A stretch of DNA of 64,000 bases from Allacma fusca (GCA_947179485.1 OX359245.1:22369067-22433066), one strand, 5' to 3'. Positions 44,905 to 55,749 are shown, numbered from the stretch's first letter. Made by a program: numbers and translations. Notes: generated by a model not told the origin, from the sequence alone.

Positions 44905-46614
44905 CAGTGCTCGGACTGGGTACGGGTAATACTCGGGTAAATGGGTACGGGTACAGCTATGGGTACTACCCGGGTACACAAGTTGCGTACTCGCAAGTAC
45001 GCGGGTACTACCCGGGTACTTTTGATTTTAGGCAATAAACTGGGTACAGGTACGGGTACGGGTAAGGGTACTCACTCAGTGGCAATCGGGTAGTACCCAA
45101 TGGGTACGGGTATCACTATGTAAAATGCCTGTACCCGTGGGTGCTGTACCCGAGTATTTTTGGGTACTTCAAGGGCTCCTGATGGGATGGAAAACTATGG
45201 CTAACAATAAGACCTACCAACCGTGGAGTTGCTTATTTCGTAGTATACAGATACTTGAGTTAGTGACAGAGCCAAGTGGCTTCGTCTCATTTATGATTAC
45301 GTGGTAGTTGCAATCTAACGCTTCTAATAATTCAACCAAGGAATCTAATAATGAAATAGAGCGTAGAGTCAGTGAAATCGTCTGTTTATCGACTTAAATA
45401 GTGAAGTTTATCAACAAAGAATTTCAAGAGGAGGTTCTTGGGATTCAATTTAATTAGCTTCATTGGGAGCGTAACATTTATTTGAAGACGTATTACGAGA
45501 TAAGTGCGGAATAAATATACATTTATTAGCAGATCCATTTCTTAACGTTACAAGTACCCAGGGTTGTGGATTTGAAAATGCCAAGGCATTTTATGCAGGC
45601 AATTTGAGCATTTTCAATTCTGGGCATTTATGACACTGAGTATTTATTGAGGTGAATATTTATAACATTTTAGAATGAAAAATATCATTCCTTGCACGCA
45701 ATATTTATATTTCAGTCCCTTTGATTAATCTTGATAATTTTGATGTTAAAAGAACTTGACAGACATCTGAACTTGGCGTTTAAAACTTCCATGGGGTTGC
45801 ATTTTAGTCCTATTTTGCCTGCATTTTTCGAAAATCTCCGTCTCGGGCTTCATAAATGTGAGAGACAGTTTACGAATGTTTGTTTTATAAAGCTGTAATA
45901 TAAAATGAATATTCAATAGTGCCTCCCACATTTATTACCTGAGACCGCAATATTTGACTTGGAAAAATTATGATCAACTCAATTTTTCGGTATAACATTT
46001 TCTATACACAGAGTTCGATTAGCCGGAAAAAAATTGTTTCTTGTTCTCCAAGTTGAAAAGCAAGTTATGGAGAGTTTAGTATTAAAGAATCCATCCCAAT
46101 TCCAATTAGCGAGAACACATTTCATTTCATTCAGCAAGTTATTATTTTGGGGTAGAAGGATTTGAATTTCGTCAGTGTTTATTAAAAAAATCCCAAAATG
46201 CCTTAAATAATTTTTTTTAAATTCAAATAGCATGTCTTTAACGCCTAGGGAAAATTCCCAAAATCCCGGACACTTTTAATGGAGGTCAAAAAATTGACAA
46301 CTTGAAATTTTTCAGCTGGGCAGGCTAATGTCGTCGGGGATTTTAAATCGGCCAAACTTCCAGTACCCGAGTAATATCCGGGTACACACAATGGATACTC
46401 GGGTACGGGTACAGATTTTGGGTACATTACGGGTACGGGTAAATATTGGGTACAGGTACTACATTGTATTTTCAGGTACGGGTACGGGTACTGAAATAAT
46501 TTACCCGGGTACTCGGGTATGGGTACGGGTATAGGTACAGCATTTTGCAGTACCCGATATTCGGGTACGGGTATGGGTACGGGTACACGGTTTCTGTACC
46601 CATTCCGAGCACTG
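44905..46614. mobile_element. hAT element with GGGTACGGGTA subterminal arrays
   Basis: The ends CAGTGCTCGGA and TCCGAGCACTG are perfect inverted repeats flanked by the exact 8-bp duplication ATCTAAAT (44897-44904, 46615-46622). About 270 bp inside each end is an array of GGGTACGGGTA variants, in opposite orientation. The interior (45180-46320) has no recognisable transposase. It inserted in a LINE. Confidence 0.92.
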
Positions 46615-46621
46615 ATCTAAA

Positions 46622-47523
46622 TTAGGACTTTCAGAAGAGTTTATAACATCTCTAGAAATACATTCTACAGATGATCATTGCTCTCCTCCTCCGACAGATA
46701 TACCTTTACGTAGTCTCAGTTATTACATGGATAGAGCTGAAGAATCTATTACACAACCCTCTATAAAACAAAAGAAAATTAAGAATTGCAAGAAAATCAG
46801 AAATGAGCTACAATCTCTTGAATTTGTTAAATGGATAAATCTTCCTACCAAAGGTAAAGGAGTACAACAATTTGCAGAATACCCCCTGCAAATTCATGGC
46901 TAACGAATAAACGTGGCTTGTCTACCTCAGATTGGACAAATGCAATTAAAATGACTGCTAATGTTTTACCAGTGCGTTCCAATCCTGGATTTAGTCAAGG
47001 AAATAACCGTTGCCGTTATTGCAACGAGTATGAAACCTTAGGTCACATCCTTGGCAAATTTTCCAGAGGAGAACTACTTCGAAACACACGTCATCATACT
47101 ATCAGAACCCTGTTGGCAACAAAGTTGAGAGAAGGAGGTTTCAAGGTTGAAGAAGTATTTTGTGAAGACTCAGATGGAAGAAGTAGAAGGGTAGATATAT
47201 TTGCAGTTGACATGAGATCTAAAACAGCGTTTATTATTGACCCTACTATCAGAATGGAAGATCATATTAACCAAGCAGACCAAGTGAATCAACAGAAGAA
47301 ATCGATTTATGATCCATGTATTCCTTACTTTAAATCTAATTTTGATGTTAAAGATATTGAAACCATTGGTCTTTACATTGGTGCTAGAGGGACAATATCA
47401 AAATTTTTCATGAATTTTATAAATAGATTTAAAATCCCTGTATCAGTTATTAATGATATTGTTACAATAGTTTTAAAAAATGGTGCATTAATATTCCATA
47501 ATCATTTATATAATAATGTTTAA
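46622..47523 (+). pseudogene. R2/NeSL-type LINE C-terminus: zinc finger and restriction-like endonuclease
   Basis: After FVKWINLPTKGKGVQQFAE a one-base shift in the CCCCC run near 46882 leads to NSWLTNKRGLSTSDWTNAIK, then NRCRYCNEYETLGHILGKFS (C-x-x-C...H) and LLRNTRHHTIRTLL. The stretch RSRRVDIFAVDMRSKTAFII plus D-P-T matches the restriction-like endonuclease core (R-x-D...D). The final Cys of the finger reads Phe-Ser (K-F-S), so the metal site is damaged. The frame is open to TAA at 47521. Confidence 0.75.
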
Positions 47524-47589
47524 TTATTTTATCTGTAAACATTTCAATATTATATTAATAATGAATACCTTGCCAAATAGTATACTAAG

Positions 47590-48138
47590 TCAGTAATGGC
47601 TACTTTCAATGGAAAGCAGTGACAATAAAGTTCTTATATATTCTGCCAATATTATAATACACCTGTTAAGCTCATCTGAAAATCGTAATTGAATAATGGA
47701 GTTGTCGGAGGTTGAACGCAGAGAGTTGAAGTGATGTTGAAATGCCAAAGCAGATGAAGTATGGCCGTTCGTAAAATCTTCTTCCCGAAATGGTAGATAC
47801 AACAATAAGATTGAGTAGTAATAATTTTCAGTTTGTGTCAGTGGATTAAAGTTGGGAAACATTACTATAGCATGACGCATCCTTCTTTGCACATATCCTT
47901 TGCCGTGTAATAATGTGTATTTTGGTCCACCATTCTGCACTTCCTCAACAAATTCCTCATCATAATGTTCGTCCATATTTGTTTGTCCAAAATGTTTTGA
48001 TAATACTTGGTACATTACAACAAACTCAAAAAGGCAAATGTTTTCAAACAATGGGGTTTGAGGTCGTAGCTTATATTTGTCTATGATACTTAAACAGAAC
48101 GATGGATTCCCAGAAGAAATTGTGAACTTATTCACCAT
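47590..48138 (-). pseudogene. Helitron Rep-helicase linker region
   Basis: The frame has IIDKYKLRPQTPLFENICLF then EFVVMYQVLSKHF. After it come GKGYVQRRMRHAIVMFPNF and ENYYYSILLLYLPFREEDF. The pattern Y-x-x-R-P...E...L-x-E-F...R...E-x-Y-Y-Y-S-x-L-L-L-Y-x-P-F-R is the conserved stretch just before the PIF1 helicase in metazoan Helitrons. The helicase itself is not found here. Confidence 0.72.
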
Positions 48139-48299
48139 TCTAGTCCGATTTTCCCTCTTGAATACAGGGACAAAGACGGTGATTGGACATGGCTTGATTT
48201 ATGAAGTGGCAATCTACAAGCCCGGAATGCTGCCTTTTGTGATCCCAGCGCTCTCAATCTCATTATTTCTTTCGTCTGTTTAAATAACTTTCTCCGTGG

Positions 48300-48425
48300 A
48301 GTGATCAAAGGAGTTGATATCATCTACAGAAGTTGTAAAGAAGAATGTACATCCTACAAGTTGCTTAATCGCTGCAAGGACGGAGCCTTGGTATGTCATC
48401 CAATAAGATGGGGTTCCTCGAATCG
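48300..48425 (-). pseudogene. Helitron Rep domain, next block (RGTPSYW)
   Basis: On the - strand RGTPSYWMTYQGSVLAAIKQ then LVGCTFFFTTSVDDI matches the Rep block R-G-S-x-x-Y...A-x-x-x-Q-x-G-x-x-x-x-F-x-T-x-S-x-x-D. Immediately after it the sequence jumps to the pre-helicase linker, so the HUH motif and catalytic tyrosines are deleted. Confidence 0.68.
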
Positions 48426-48447
48426 AAGACAACACCAAGTGTACATT

Positions 48448-48816
48448 TTAAGGATTGTATTTCCATTCTGATGTTTCTTTCTTTTGTGACATACTGCAAC
48501 ATACATTTATTTTCTGCTTAATCTGCTCCTCCTCAATCTCGCACAAAGCATAAATTAGGTAGGATACATCCGAGAATATCCTTGATGCTGACATTATCCG
48601 TTGTTGAAAATATTCAAAAGTCAATTGTTTTATGGGTCTTGTCCAAGTTTTTCCAAAGCACCCTCTGGGAAAGTACTTAACAAAGCTTAACTCCTCAAGC
48701 TTTTCTTCTACTTGGCTTGACACAGGTCTTGAAGTCTTTCGTTGCAACATAAAGTTTTTTGGATGGCTGTCAATTACATCAGAATGCTCTGGCTCACGAA
48801 TATCAATGGTATGCAT
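48448..48816 (-). pseudogene. Helitron Rep domain, N-terminal part
   Basis: The frame includes ELSFVKYFPRGCFGKTWTRP, then IKQLTFEYFQQRIMSASRIF and LIYALCEIEEEQIKQKINVC. This matches the start of Helitron_like_N: F-P-x-G-x-x-G...R-P-I...Y-x-x-x-R-I...R-F...Y-x-x-x-x-x-x-E. It is followed in another frame by the 48300-48425 piece. Confidence 0.72.
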
Positions 48817-49047
48817 TAAACAGTTTCCTCGGTACTAATTGGTAATTGTGACTGAACGATTTTCTCCACGATTTGTTCTCTTCGTGTGTCTATGTTTGTT
48901 GTAGCAGATTCATCGCTTAAAGAACTTGTCACATTCACACCTCCATATACTGTAACCAAAATGGGGCAATGCAGAATGCAAATTGTTGTATATATCTGTG
49001 TAAGGAATAAATCAAGTAATATATACCTATATTATTTTTGGATGTGT

Positions 49048-49275
49048 TTATGTCTGGATGGCAAAATATTCCAAGAAATTATACCGCGTATTATCTAAGT
49101 TAGGGCTACTTCGTGGTTGAACGTTCTTGTGAATGAGTGCAGAAAGCGATCTCGCAGATGTAGTAATCTCGTATTTAATTACACATGACGATCCGTTCAC
49201 ACAAACGCCCCGCTTTGGTCCACGAGAGTGCGAATCGAACAAGTTGAGGTAGTCATCCTCAATTACCAATGCCAT
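49048..49275 (-). pseudogene. Helitron-associated cysteine peptidase domain, second half
   Basis: The frame reads MALVIEDDYLNLFDSHSRGP, then GVCVNGSSCVIKYEITTSA and LSALIHKN. F-D-S-H-S-R-G followed by a G-x-x-x-N-G-x-x-x-x-x-x-x pattern is the His-containing end of the same peptidase family. It is separated from the first half by a short gap, probably a frameshift. Confidence 0.65.
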
Positions 49276-49328
49276 GGAATAACCATTAATAAATGTGTTT
49301 AATGATATAACTTATATTTTGACAAGTA

Positions 49329-49946
49329 TTAACGTGCATTTATAAACTGCTTTTCAAAACCTGCTGTTGTAAGCATTCCACATGTATGTCCTACTTCAAT
49401 GAATGTTTGAATTGTAGTGTGTAGCCTAACTGGAGTCAGCATCCCCGGAATTAATGATCCATGGTCCGATGATATTTTAACATTAAATGATCCAAACACA
49501 CCATTTACGTATCCATTTATGTCATCAGTGTTCATTGGAAGTCTTGAATCTTCTTGGGCACGCATTTGATTTTGCTGTTGAAAATAGGCTTCCCCTCGAA
49601 TTATTACTTCATCAAGTATATTAGCTGTCCATGTCGATATATTCTGAACAGAAGCATACGCAATTGCAGTGGCACACATTGCAGTGCACTGTAATCCTAT
49701 TTTTAAAATTGTTTTTAAATAATTTTGAGCAACATATTGGAATTTATTTGGACAAAATCTATCACTAAACTTGTTTTTAACTTCTGGAAACACAAAACAC
49801 ACTATACCTTGAGACGTTTGAGGGAAAATACCACTTCCCTGGTGAATTCCACCTTTGAGAACATACGCTTGGTTAGAAATCTTCTTGTAACCAGAAGTTC
49901 CAACGAAAATGTCTGAATCAATGTTTTCATCTTGGTCTTGTTCCAA
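49329..49946 (-). pseudogene. Helitron-associated cysteine peptidase domain, first half
   Basis: The frame contains GGIHQGSGIFPQTSQGIVC, then GLQCTAMCATAIAYASVQNI and TWTANILDEVIIRGEAYF. The pattern (H-Q-G...Q-C-x-A-x-x-x-x-A-I...W-x-x-x-x-L-D-x-V-x-x-x-G-x-x-x-F) is that of the OTU/C76-like peptidase domain carried by many insect Helitrons; Q-C is the presumed catalytic Cys. The rest includes FGSFNVKISSDHGSLIPGML. The catalytic role is inferred from family knowledge. Confidence 0.65.
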
Positions 49947-50003
49947 TGACAGAGTGGAAATGGTTGCGCCATCTATGTTGCTGTTGCTTTAATTGATATG
50001 ACT

Positions 50004-50720
50004 TTAAAGAGGATTATATAGCAATAACCACGAAAGAGCTTCCCTTAGAGCGGAAGGCCTTAAGGGTAGTCGTCGGTGTGAGTCTAAGTTTTCTAGTTTC
50101 TGATGAACAATAATTATTCCAGCATTTTCCACTTGTAAGGGAAGCTGATTAGGAATTTCTTCACCTGATTGTGCAAAATGAACCACGCTTCCTTTTATAC
50201 CAAACTGTCCTTTGCCCTTCCCGAGATGAAATATTTTCATGAAGGGTCGTATTTGAGAAATCAAAGAGAGCTCTACGTCTGACAACACATGGAGCATTTC
50301 AGGGACATCATCTGGAATCATTAAATTCCACTGACATTGAGATGGCAATTTCCCTTTTCTGTTCCACTTGTTACATCGGCAGCATAAATCAACGGAGCCG
50401 ATGGGTGGATTGAAGTCTAAAGCAATATCATTAATTTGCTTAACGGTTTGCTCCCTCAATTTAAATTTTGCAAGACCCTTTGGAAACATTAATCGATCAG
50501 ATATAAAGCAAGCGGTGTCCGCATAAACGGTAGTTCTTTTCTTGTACATTTCTTCGAATCTGTCAGCAAAAATTGGACGTTGAACTTCATTATCATTCGC
50601 AATAATTACATGCGAAGTTGTGGGTACAAATGAGCTGGGTGATTTGGAAGAATATATACAATTTTGAATTTCCGGGCATGAATTGTATCTGCGTTGTAAA
50701 GACCTGGCTTCGTTTCTCAC
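50004..50720 (-). pseudogene. DUF6570 domain of Helitron-like protein
   Basis: The 238-residue frame contains VDLCCRCNKWNRKGKLPSQC (C-x-x-C), then VPEMLHVLSDVELSLISQIR, PFMKIFHLGKGKGQFGIKG, VVHFAQ, NQLPLQ and ALREALSWLLLYNPL. The order L-S-x-x-E-x-x-L-I-x-x-x-x-P-F and the closing A-L-x-W-L-L-x-x-N-P are typical of DUF6570, found in metazoan Helitron proteins upstream of Rep. The stop after N-P-L replaces a usual Tyr codon. Confidence 0.78.
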
Positions 50721-51051
50721 GTAGTTGTATTCGCCGGTCTTACCAATCAGTTCGTTTACAACCTAACATCGACAGTAAATTAAAGCTTGATGATTTAATG
50801 AAACTCTCTTAAACAGAGAAGATTTTAATTCTGACCTGGCACCACATTTTATGAGTAAAATCCACCATATTTGTGCACTGATTTTCATGCTCCCTCAACT
50901 TTTTCACTAATTCATTGGATCGACAGCAATGCTTATGATGCGTGTTATTCCCACAGAATCAAAATCTCAGCATGCAAAGCCTTTTAATAATTTCGTCGTC
51001 CATCTGTAAATTTGTTTGAATAAATGGAATAATTACATAATTTAAATTACA

Positions 51052-51285
51052 CTAATTTCCCCCATAACTGTGATGTAATGTCATTACTTCATTCGTTTTC
51101 AATTCGTCAACTTTTTCTTTTTTAATGAAGTCATTTGTCAGTAAGTTGCTTGTACTGAAGTAATCCTGTTCCATAAGTGTAATCAAGTACTCCTTAACAG
51201 GCGGGCTTAAAGTAGGATTATTACGTATAAGCCTTTGTCGCGCCTTTATCAAATTGAGTTGGGCCCTTTTGATTGATTTGTTCAT
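51052..51285 (-). CDS. Short N-terminal piece of the Helitron-like protein (tentative)
   Basis: A 77-residue basic peptide (MNKSIKRAQLNLIKARQRLI then NNPTLSPPVKEYLITLMEQD) lies upstream in transcription of the DUF6570 piece. It has no domain I know. Position and strand suggest it is part of the same element. Confidence 0.35.
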   Translation of the reverse strand: MNKSIKRAQLNLIKARQRLIRNNPTLSPPVKEYLITLMEQDYFSTSNLLTNDFIKKEKVDELKTNEVMTLHHSYGGN

Positions 51286-51289
51286 CCTT

Positions 51290-52740
51290 TAAATAATAAT
51301 TTATGTAGGTATCACATAATTATCTTTAAATTTAATCCTAATTAACAAAACAACAATTAACCATTTTAATGTACATAATGCTCACCTTTAGTACGATAAT
51401 CTCAACTTATAAGTGAATGGTTTTCAGTCCTAAAGAGTTCAATTCACAGTATCGCCCAGAGATTATTTGGAGTAAGTGTAATTTATTCAATACTATTTAC
51501 TATAGTAAGCTTTCATCATTACATTCCCCATCTCCTTCCTCCGAATTAATATTATTGTCTTTTACATGTTCAATAAATTGCTATTTGGTGACAATAATAT
51601 CTATTTTATGCTCAAAAAGTTATCACATTATCAATTATCACTATGCAACAACATAATTCGATAACAACTGCTAATCCGACTTAAGGATTTAAATAATATT
51701 TAAGGGGTGATCCCTTAAAGATCGTATCACCAAAATTTTACAGTGATATCCTATTTATTAAAAGCGTCTCACGAAAACATTTCATGTAAATTCAATTAGC
51801 CGAACACCCTCAAATATTCTCCAATGCTAAATGAACGGTATCCATGCAGCTTAAATTCCTCATTTTCCTCCAATTTTTGTTTATTTTTGCTAAGGGTTAT
51901 ACGATTTTAAGGACCATGTGAAAACAGAAAATTCATGGAGATTCTCCTTTAACTATCATTGACTTTAAGCTTTTGATACTGGAATTACGTCAAAGGGTTC
52001 GGGAGATATCGGTCAAAGTCACTTTTAGAGGTATGGGTGAAAGCATAGAGGGTTGCTTTTTTAGAGATTCTGGACAGACTTGGGCATGTACGCAGACCTG
52101 GGCACGTAATCTTTAAAAGCAACTTCTCAAAAATAGTCCACACCTCTGCCTACTAGAAACCATGCCTGCAGAGATATGCACAGAAGCTGGAGCTAACTTT
52201 CATTTGAACATTTGGAGTGACTGTTGTGTATTCTGTAAATCGTCGGGCTTAAAACTATTCTAATTTTTTATCATTTTTGAAAAACTGTTGAAGTAAATTG
52301 TCCGGTGAGACTGTAACACAAGGAAAATACCATGCGTGAACCCGAATCTGAATTTAATAAGGACGACGGAAATTGAAAATCTTAGCTCCACCCGTTGGAG
52401 TGTTTTTTCGACTTCATACTACAAAGTTGTAAGGTTCAAGTGCTTGAAATCCAAGTTTGGTTCGCAAGATTTATTGACCCGACATTCAAGTATCAGATCA
52501 AGTTCGGGTTTAGGAAAGATTACTTGCAAGATATGACTTGGTATGACAAGTAATTCCTGGGACCCGAAACGCCAAGTTCGGGTACTGACAAATATCTACT
52601 TGAAAGTTCAAGTGCAGGTGAAGTTCAAGTTCGGATTCTCAAAATACTTGACCCGAACAATGATCTGATCACTTCCTATTCTACTGTCAAATGAACGAAC
52701 ATGTCAGCATCAAATATCATTATGTGCTCAAATGGAGTTC
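51290..52740. other. No gene; CAAGTTCGGG-rich patch at 52430-52670
   Basis: AT-rich sequence. From 52430 there are repeated TTCAAGT..GTTCGGGT / CCCGAAC units in both orientations, probably a decayed hAT-like repeat. No ends were found. Confidence 0.45.
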
Positions 52741-52745
52741 AGAGC

Positions 52746-53938
52746 TAATCCCGCCGCGATAATCCCGCTGGTATTATTCCTGCGAACAGTATCCCGCTGC
52801 CAGTTTGACCGATGTATATAATCCCGCTCAGGGTAATCCCGACGCTAATGAGATAACCCCGTCATATAATGAAACGCAGAATTTAATGATTATAAAATGT
52901 TGCTATAACAACAGTGAAGATACAACAGTTGAGCACTCAAGATCCGAAGCAAAGGTGTCCAAATGGCTCAGCCTATCCTACATCCTTCCTATTTATAAAA
53001 TTTGAACCGAGCCTACATATATGCCTACATTTTAAACGCCGAATAGGCCAGCCTATCCTACATCCTTCCTATATGGGAAGCACCAAGCCTACATATTAGC
53101 CTATATTTCATTGGCAAATTCGACCAACCAATTCTACACCCTTCCTAAATTTTATATGCTGCTACTGACAGACTATATAAGGTCATTCTACTCTAATTCT
53201 ACGACAACATATCTCAGTAAAACCTGTTTGAAATTTGAATTGTATTCAAACGAAATTTTTCGTTTCCGTGGTGGAGCTTATACCACAGTCTGCAAGTACC
53301 AGTGTCGGATTATTCTTTAATTTTCGTTTTGCCCGTTCCATATACCATTAAATGAATATGAAATAGCCTGCATACATGCCTATAATTCTATGATGCCTGA
53401 GCCTACCTATTTTGTAGGCTAGGCTTTAAGCGTAAATTCTTGCACCCTATTTTGCCTACAAGCCTCTTTAATAAAACCCTCGCACCCTATAAATAGCCTA
53501 CAAATAGGCCTATATGTAGGATAGGCGGACACCTTTGATCCGAAGTAATAAACAAATAATAAGCAAAGATAAGAAAAAGAGTTCCTGTCGTTGCTATTTA
53601 AATGTCATTTTAACGTTAATTTCAGAAAAAATTTGTTTTGAGTTACAATTCTGAATAATGAACAGAGTGTAGCTAAATACACATGTCACAATAATTCACA
53701 ATCTAGGTACAAATCAAAACGGCCAGTCAACAGCACACAGCTTGTTGTCAAGTACATGGATAATATTAAATATTAGCAAACAATTATTGTTTACTGAATT
53801 TAATACAATAAAACCTGGGCCGGGAATATCGTCAGGGGGGTTATGGTTGGCGGGATTACATACTTTTGAGATCGGGATTAAATCCTCGGGGTTGCTTCGG
53901 CGGAGTTAACACTGGCGGGATTGTCGAGGCGGGATTAG
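52746..53938. mobile_element. TAATCCCGCC-ended element with a nested hAT
   Basis: The left end TAATCCCGCCGCGATAATCC and right end GCGGGATTGTCGAGGCGGGA-TTA are inverted. Arrays of AATCCCGC units fill about 110 bp inside each end. The flanks GTTCAGAGC / GTTCTGGAC are a possible decayed 9-bp duplication. The central 588 bp is a separate, later hAT insertion. Confidence 0.7.
52950..53537. mobile_element. hAT MITE nested in the TAATCCCGCC element
   Basis: The ends CAAAGGTGTCC and GGACACCTTTG are perfect inverted repeats, flanked by an exact 8-bp duplication ATCCGAAG (52942-52949, 53538-53545). CAGCCTATCCTACATCCTTC units recur inside (52971, 53051 and others). A loose fragment of the same family is at 54165-54225. 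Confidence 0.92.
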
Positions 53939-54936
53939 TTCTGGACACGGCTCAAATCAAAAATTTAATTACTCTGAAATCATGAGGTTGTTCCGATGTA
54001 ATATATATTAAATATTTCTGATATTTTGTAATTGATTCTATTAATATTGCTGTAATTAGCAATTCTGTTCATGATGGGTAAGCCCCAAATGAAATAAACC
54101 TGACCCTCGTTTGTTCGATTGATTGATTGACTAACCTGAAGAATCTGCATAGGAACAAATTTTTCAGACCGCCTACATCCTTGCCTATTGTAGTACCTAT
54201 TTGTAGGCTAGGGGCCCACCAATGAATACTGCAGCTAGTGCAGCTACAATCACAACTAAACATTTTTTCCGTTTCTGTTATCGTTTCCATTTTTAATTAA
54301 ACGAGTTTGTTGTTTGTTTCCGTTTAGCCGAATTTGTTTGTAACCGTTTTATTTAACAAACGCCGTTAGATCAAATTTTCGGATAATGTTTTTCAATAAT
54401 ATTATCTGATAATGTATTCCATGACTGGTTTAAACATATTGACAGTTTATTAGGTTGTTGCACTTTTACCCTAATCAGGAAGACCCTCAGGAACGGTCAT
54501 CCCCAGAGCACAAGAGTTTCTGCAATTGGCACCATGCATCAATAAACTAGTGGGGTAGGTTTCACATTCTGCAACCGATATGTATCGTCTTGGTTACCTC
54601 GATGTATTCATTAAATTAACCATCCGTAATCCGTATTCTTTCGGACGGGCTAGGCTTTTGTCAATTGTCTTCCTGTAAACTTACATTCAGTCTTGTTTGA
54701 ACATTTTGGGGTCAAAGATTAAAGTTTATCCTCCAACAATTCAGCCATGCTTCAGCATTGGATTAAAAACAATATAAAATGCATTTCCTGCTTATGCGGG
54801 TTGAACAGAGCTAGCTTCGATAATTATATCCGATACCGACACATGAAATACCAATGATATTTTTGACCTTACATAAGACTAGTGGTTCAAAACATCTGTA
54901 CCTACCGTCCACTACATATAGTGTCAAATTGAGGGC
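53939..54936. other. No gene; one CCTACATCCTTGCC repeat fragment
   Basis: GCCTACATCCTTGCCTATTG near 54170 is a loose piece of the hAT family at 52950-53537. The remainder shows no motif; upstream parts of the Helitron helicase were searched for and not recognised. Confidence 0.4.
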
Positions 54937-55440
54937 ATGGGACTACAGGGGTGCCCAAATCAGTCGATTCTCAAATCAGGACTCTTTGCAGATGATGATA
55001 GAATCCTAAAGTTTGCCAAATGGATTCTCATTGACGAGGTTACCATGTTGGCTAATCTGATTTTAAATGGAATGTATCGATACCTGAAGGAATTACCTAT
55101 GCAATCAGAGCAACTGAGCAACCGTTTGGTGGAAGCCATTCTTTTAGGGGGCGATGTGAGACACTGTTCGAATGTCGTAATATGGAAAGTTTCCATATTG
55201 GAGTCATGCTTATGAAATAGTTGAGTGTGACGTTTATTCAAATATGTTTACTCAAAATGTGCGAACTAAACCTGATCAGATTGCGTTTTCGGATTGACTT
55301 TTGAAGCTTGTCAATGGAAAAGTTTTCAATTCTTTTAGTTTGCCTGATGAGAAAGTACAAATTCACGAATATATTAATGAAGGCTCATTAGTGGAAGAAA
55401 TATTTCGTACAAGTTTCAGTACCGTTGATGCAGCGTACGG
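54937..55440 (+). pseudogene. PIF1-type Helitron helicase fragment
   Basis: The frame reads KFAKWILIDEVTMLANLIL (Walker B D-E), NRLVEAILLGGDVRHCSNVV (the L-G-G-D-x-R-Q motif, here with His) and KVSILESCL. Shifted, it continues FTQNVRTKPDQIAFSD, a TGA where Trp is expected, LLKLVNGKVFNSFSLPDEKV and EGSLVEEIF. These are helicase motifs II and III and the W-L-L-x-L-G-N-G block. The Walker A part and the C-terminus are missing. Confidence 0.75.
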
Positions 55441-55444
55441 GAGT

Positions 55445-55746
55445 ATGTTCTGGCGGAGAGTTGGGGAGAAGTAGAATGTGGGTTTGATCAAATTAAATCG
55501 CCCTAAAGCCTTGAATGCATTATGTAATGGATTAATGAAGGATTTGGAGGATGTTGCGAATGGTTTCAAACTAGACCTGAACATCGATGCTTAGATTATT
55601 GCAAGTGAGGGAAGAGCCTATGTGGCTGAAACAGACATTACAGAAAACTGTCTTTTTCGGAAGTATTTGGAGGAGGATTTCTATCATATTGGCTACGTGC
55701 GACACAATGTAGGAAACCTGTCATTGCAGCAGTTAATGGTTTTACG
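55445..55746 (+). pseudogene. Echs1: Enoyl-CoA hydratase (Echs1) pseudo-exon
   Basis: The translation RVGEK-stop-NVGLIKLNRPKALNALCN is the N-terminal signature of mitochondrial enoyl-CoA hydratase, the beta-oxidation enzyme that hydrates trans-2-enoyl-CoA. After KDLEDVANGF comes a TAG at 55592, then IIASEGRAYVAETDITE in the position of the F-A-A-G-A-D-I-K-E segment, where the oxyanion-hole Ala-Gly-Ala is altered. A frameshift then leads to RKPVIAAVNGFT at 55711-55746, followed by |gtaagat, a good donor. No other Echs1 exon was found. It is fused to the helicase fragment on its left. Confidence 0.82.
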
Positions 55747-55749
55747 GTA

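Larger units (their letters stand above)
44842..47560 (+). mobile_element. R2/NeSL-like LINE 3' fragment interrupted by a hAT element
   Basis: A reading frame VLKLVRDLQKEKQESLSK runs into the hAT at 44905. It resumes after 46622 as SEEFITSLEIHSTDDH, then NELQSLEFVKWINLPTKGKG, and continues in the frame at 46891-47520. This is the C-terminal zinc-finger and endonuclease-like end of an R2-type LINE. The left boundary against piggyBac is uncertain. Confidence 0.65.
47590..51285 (-). mobile_element. Helitron-like element remnant (Rep/helicase lineage), - strand
   Basis: Read on the - strand, adjacent broken frames give, in order, a short N-terminal piece, a DUF6570 domain, a cysteine-peptidase domain, the start of the Helitron Rep domain and the linker that precedes the PIF1 helicase. 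The catalytic HUH/Tyr part of Rep and the helicase are missing, so this is an internally deleted, inactive copy. TC and CTRR termini were not located. Confidence 0.82.
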
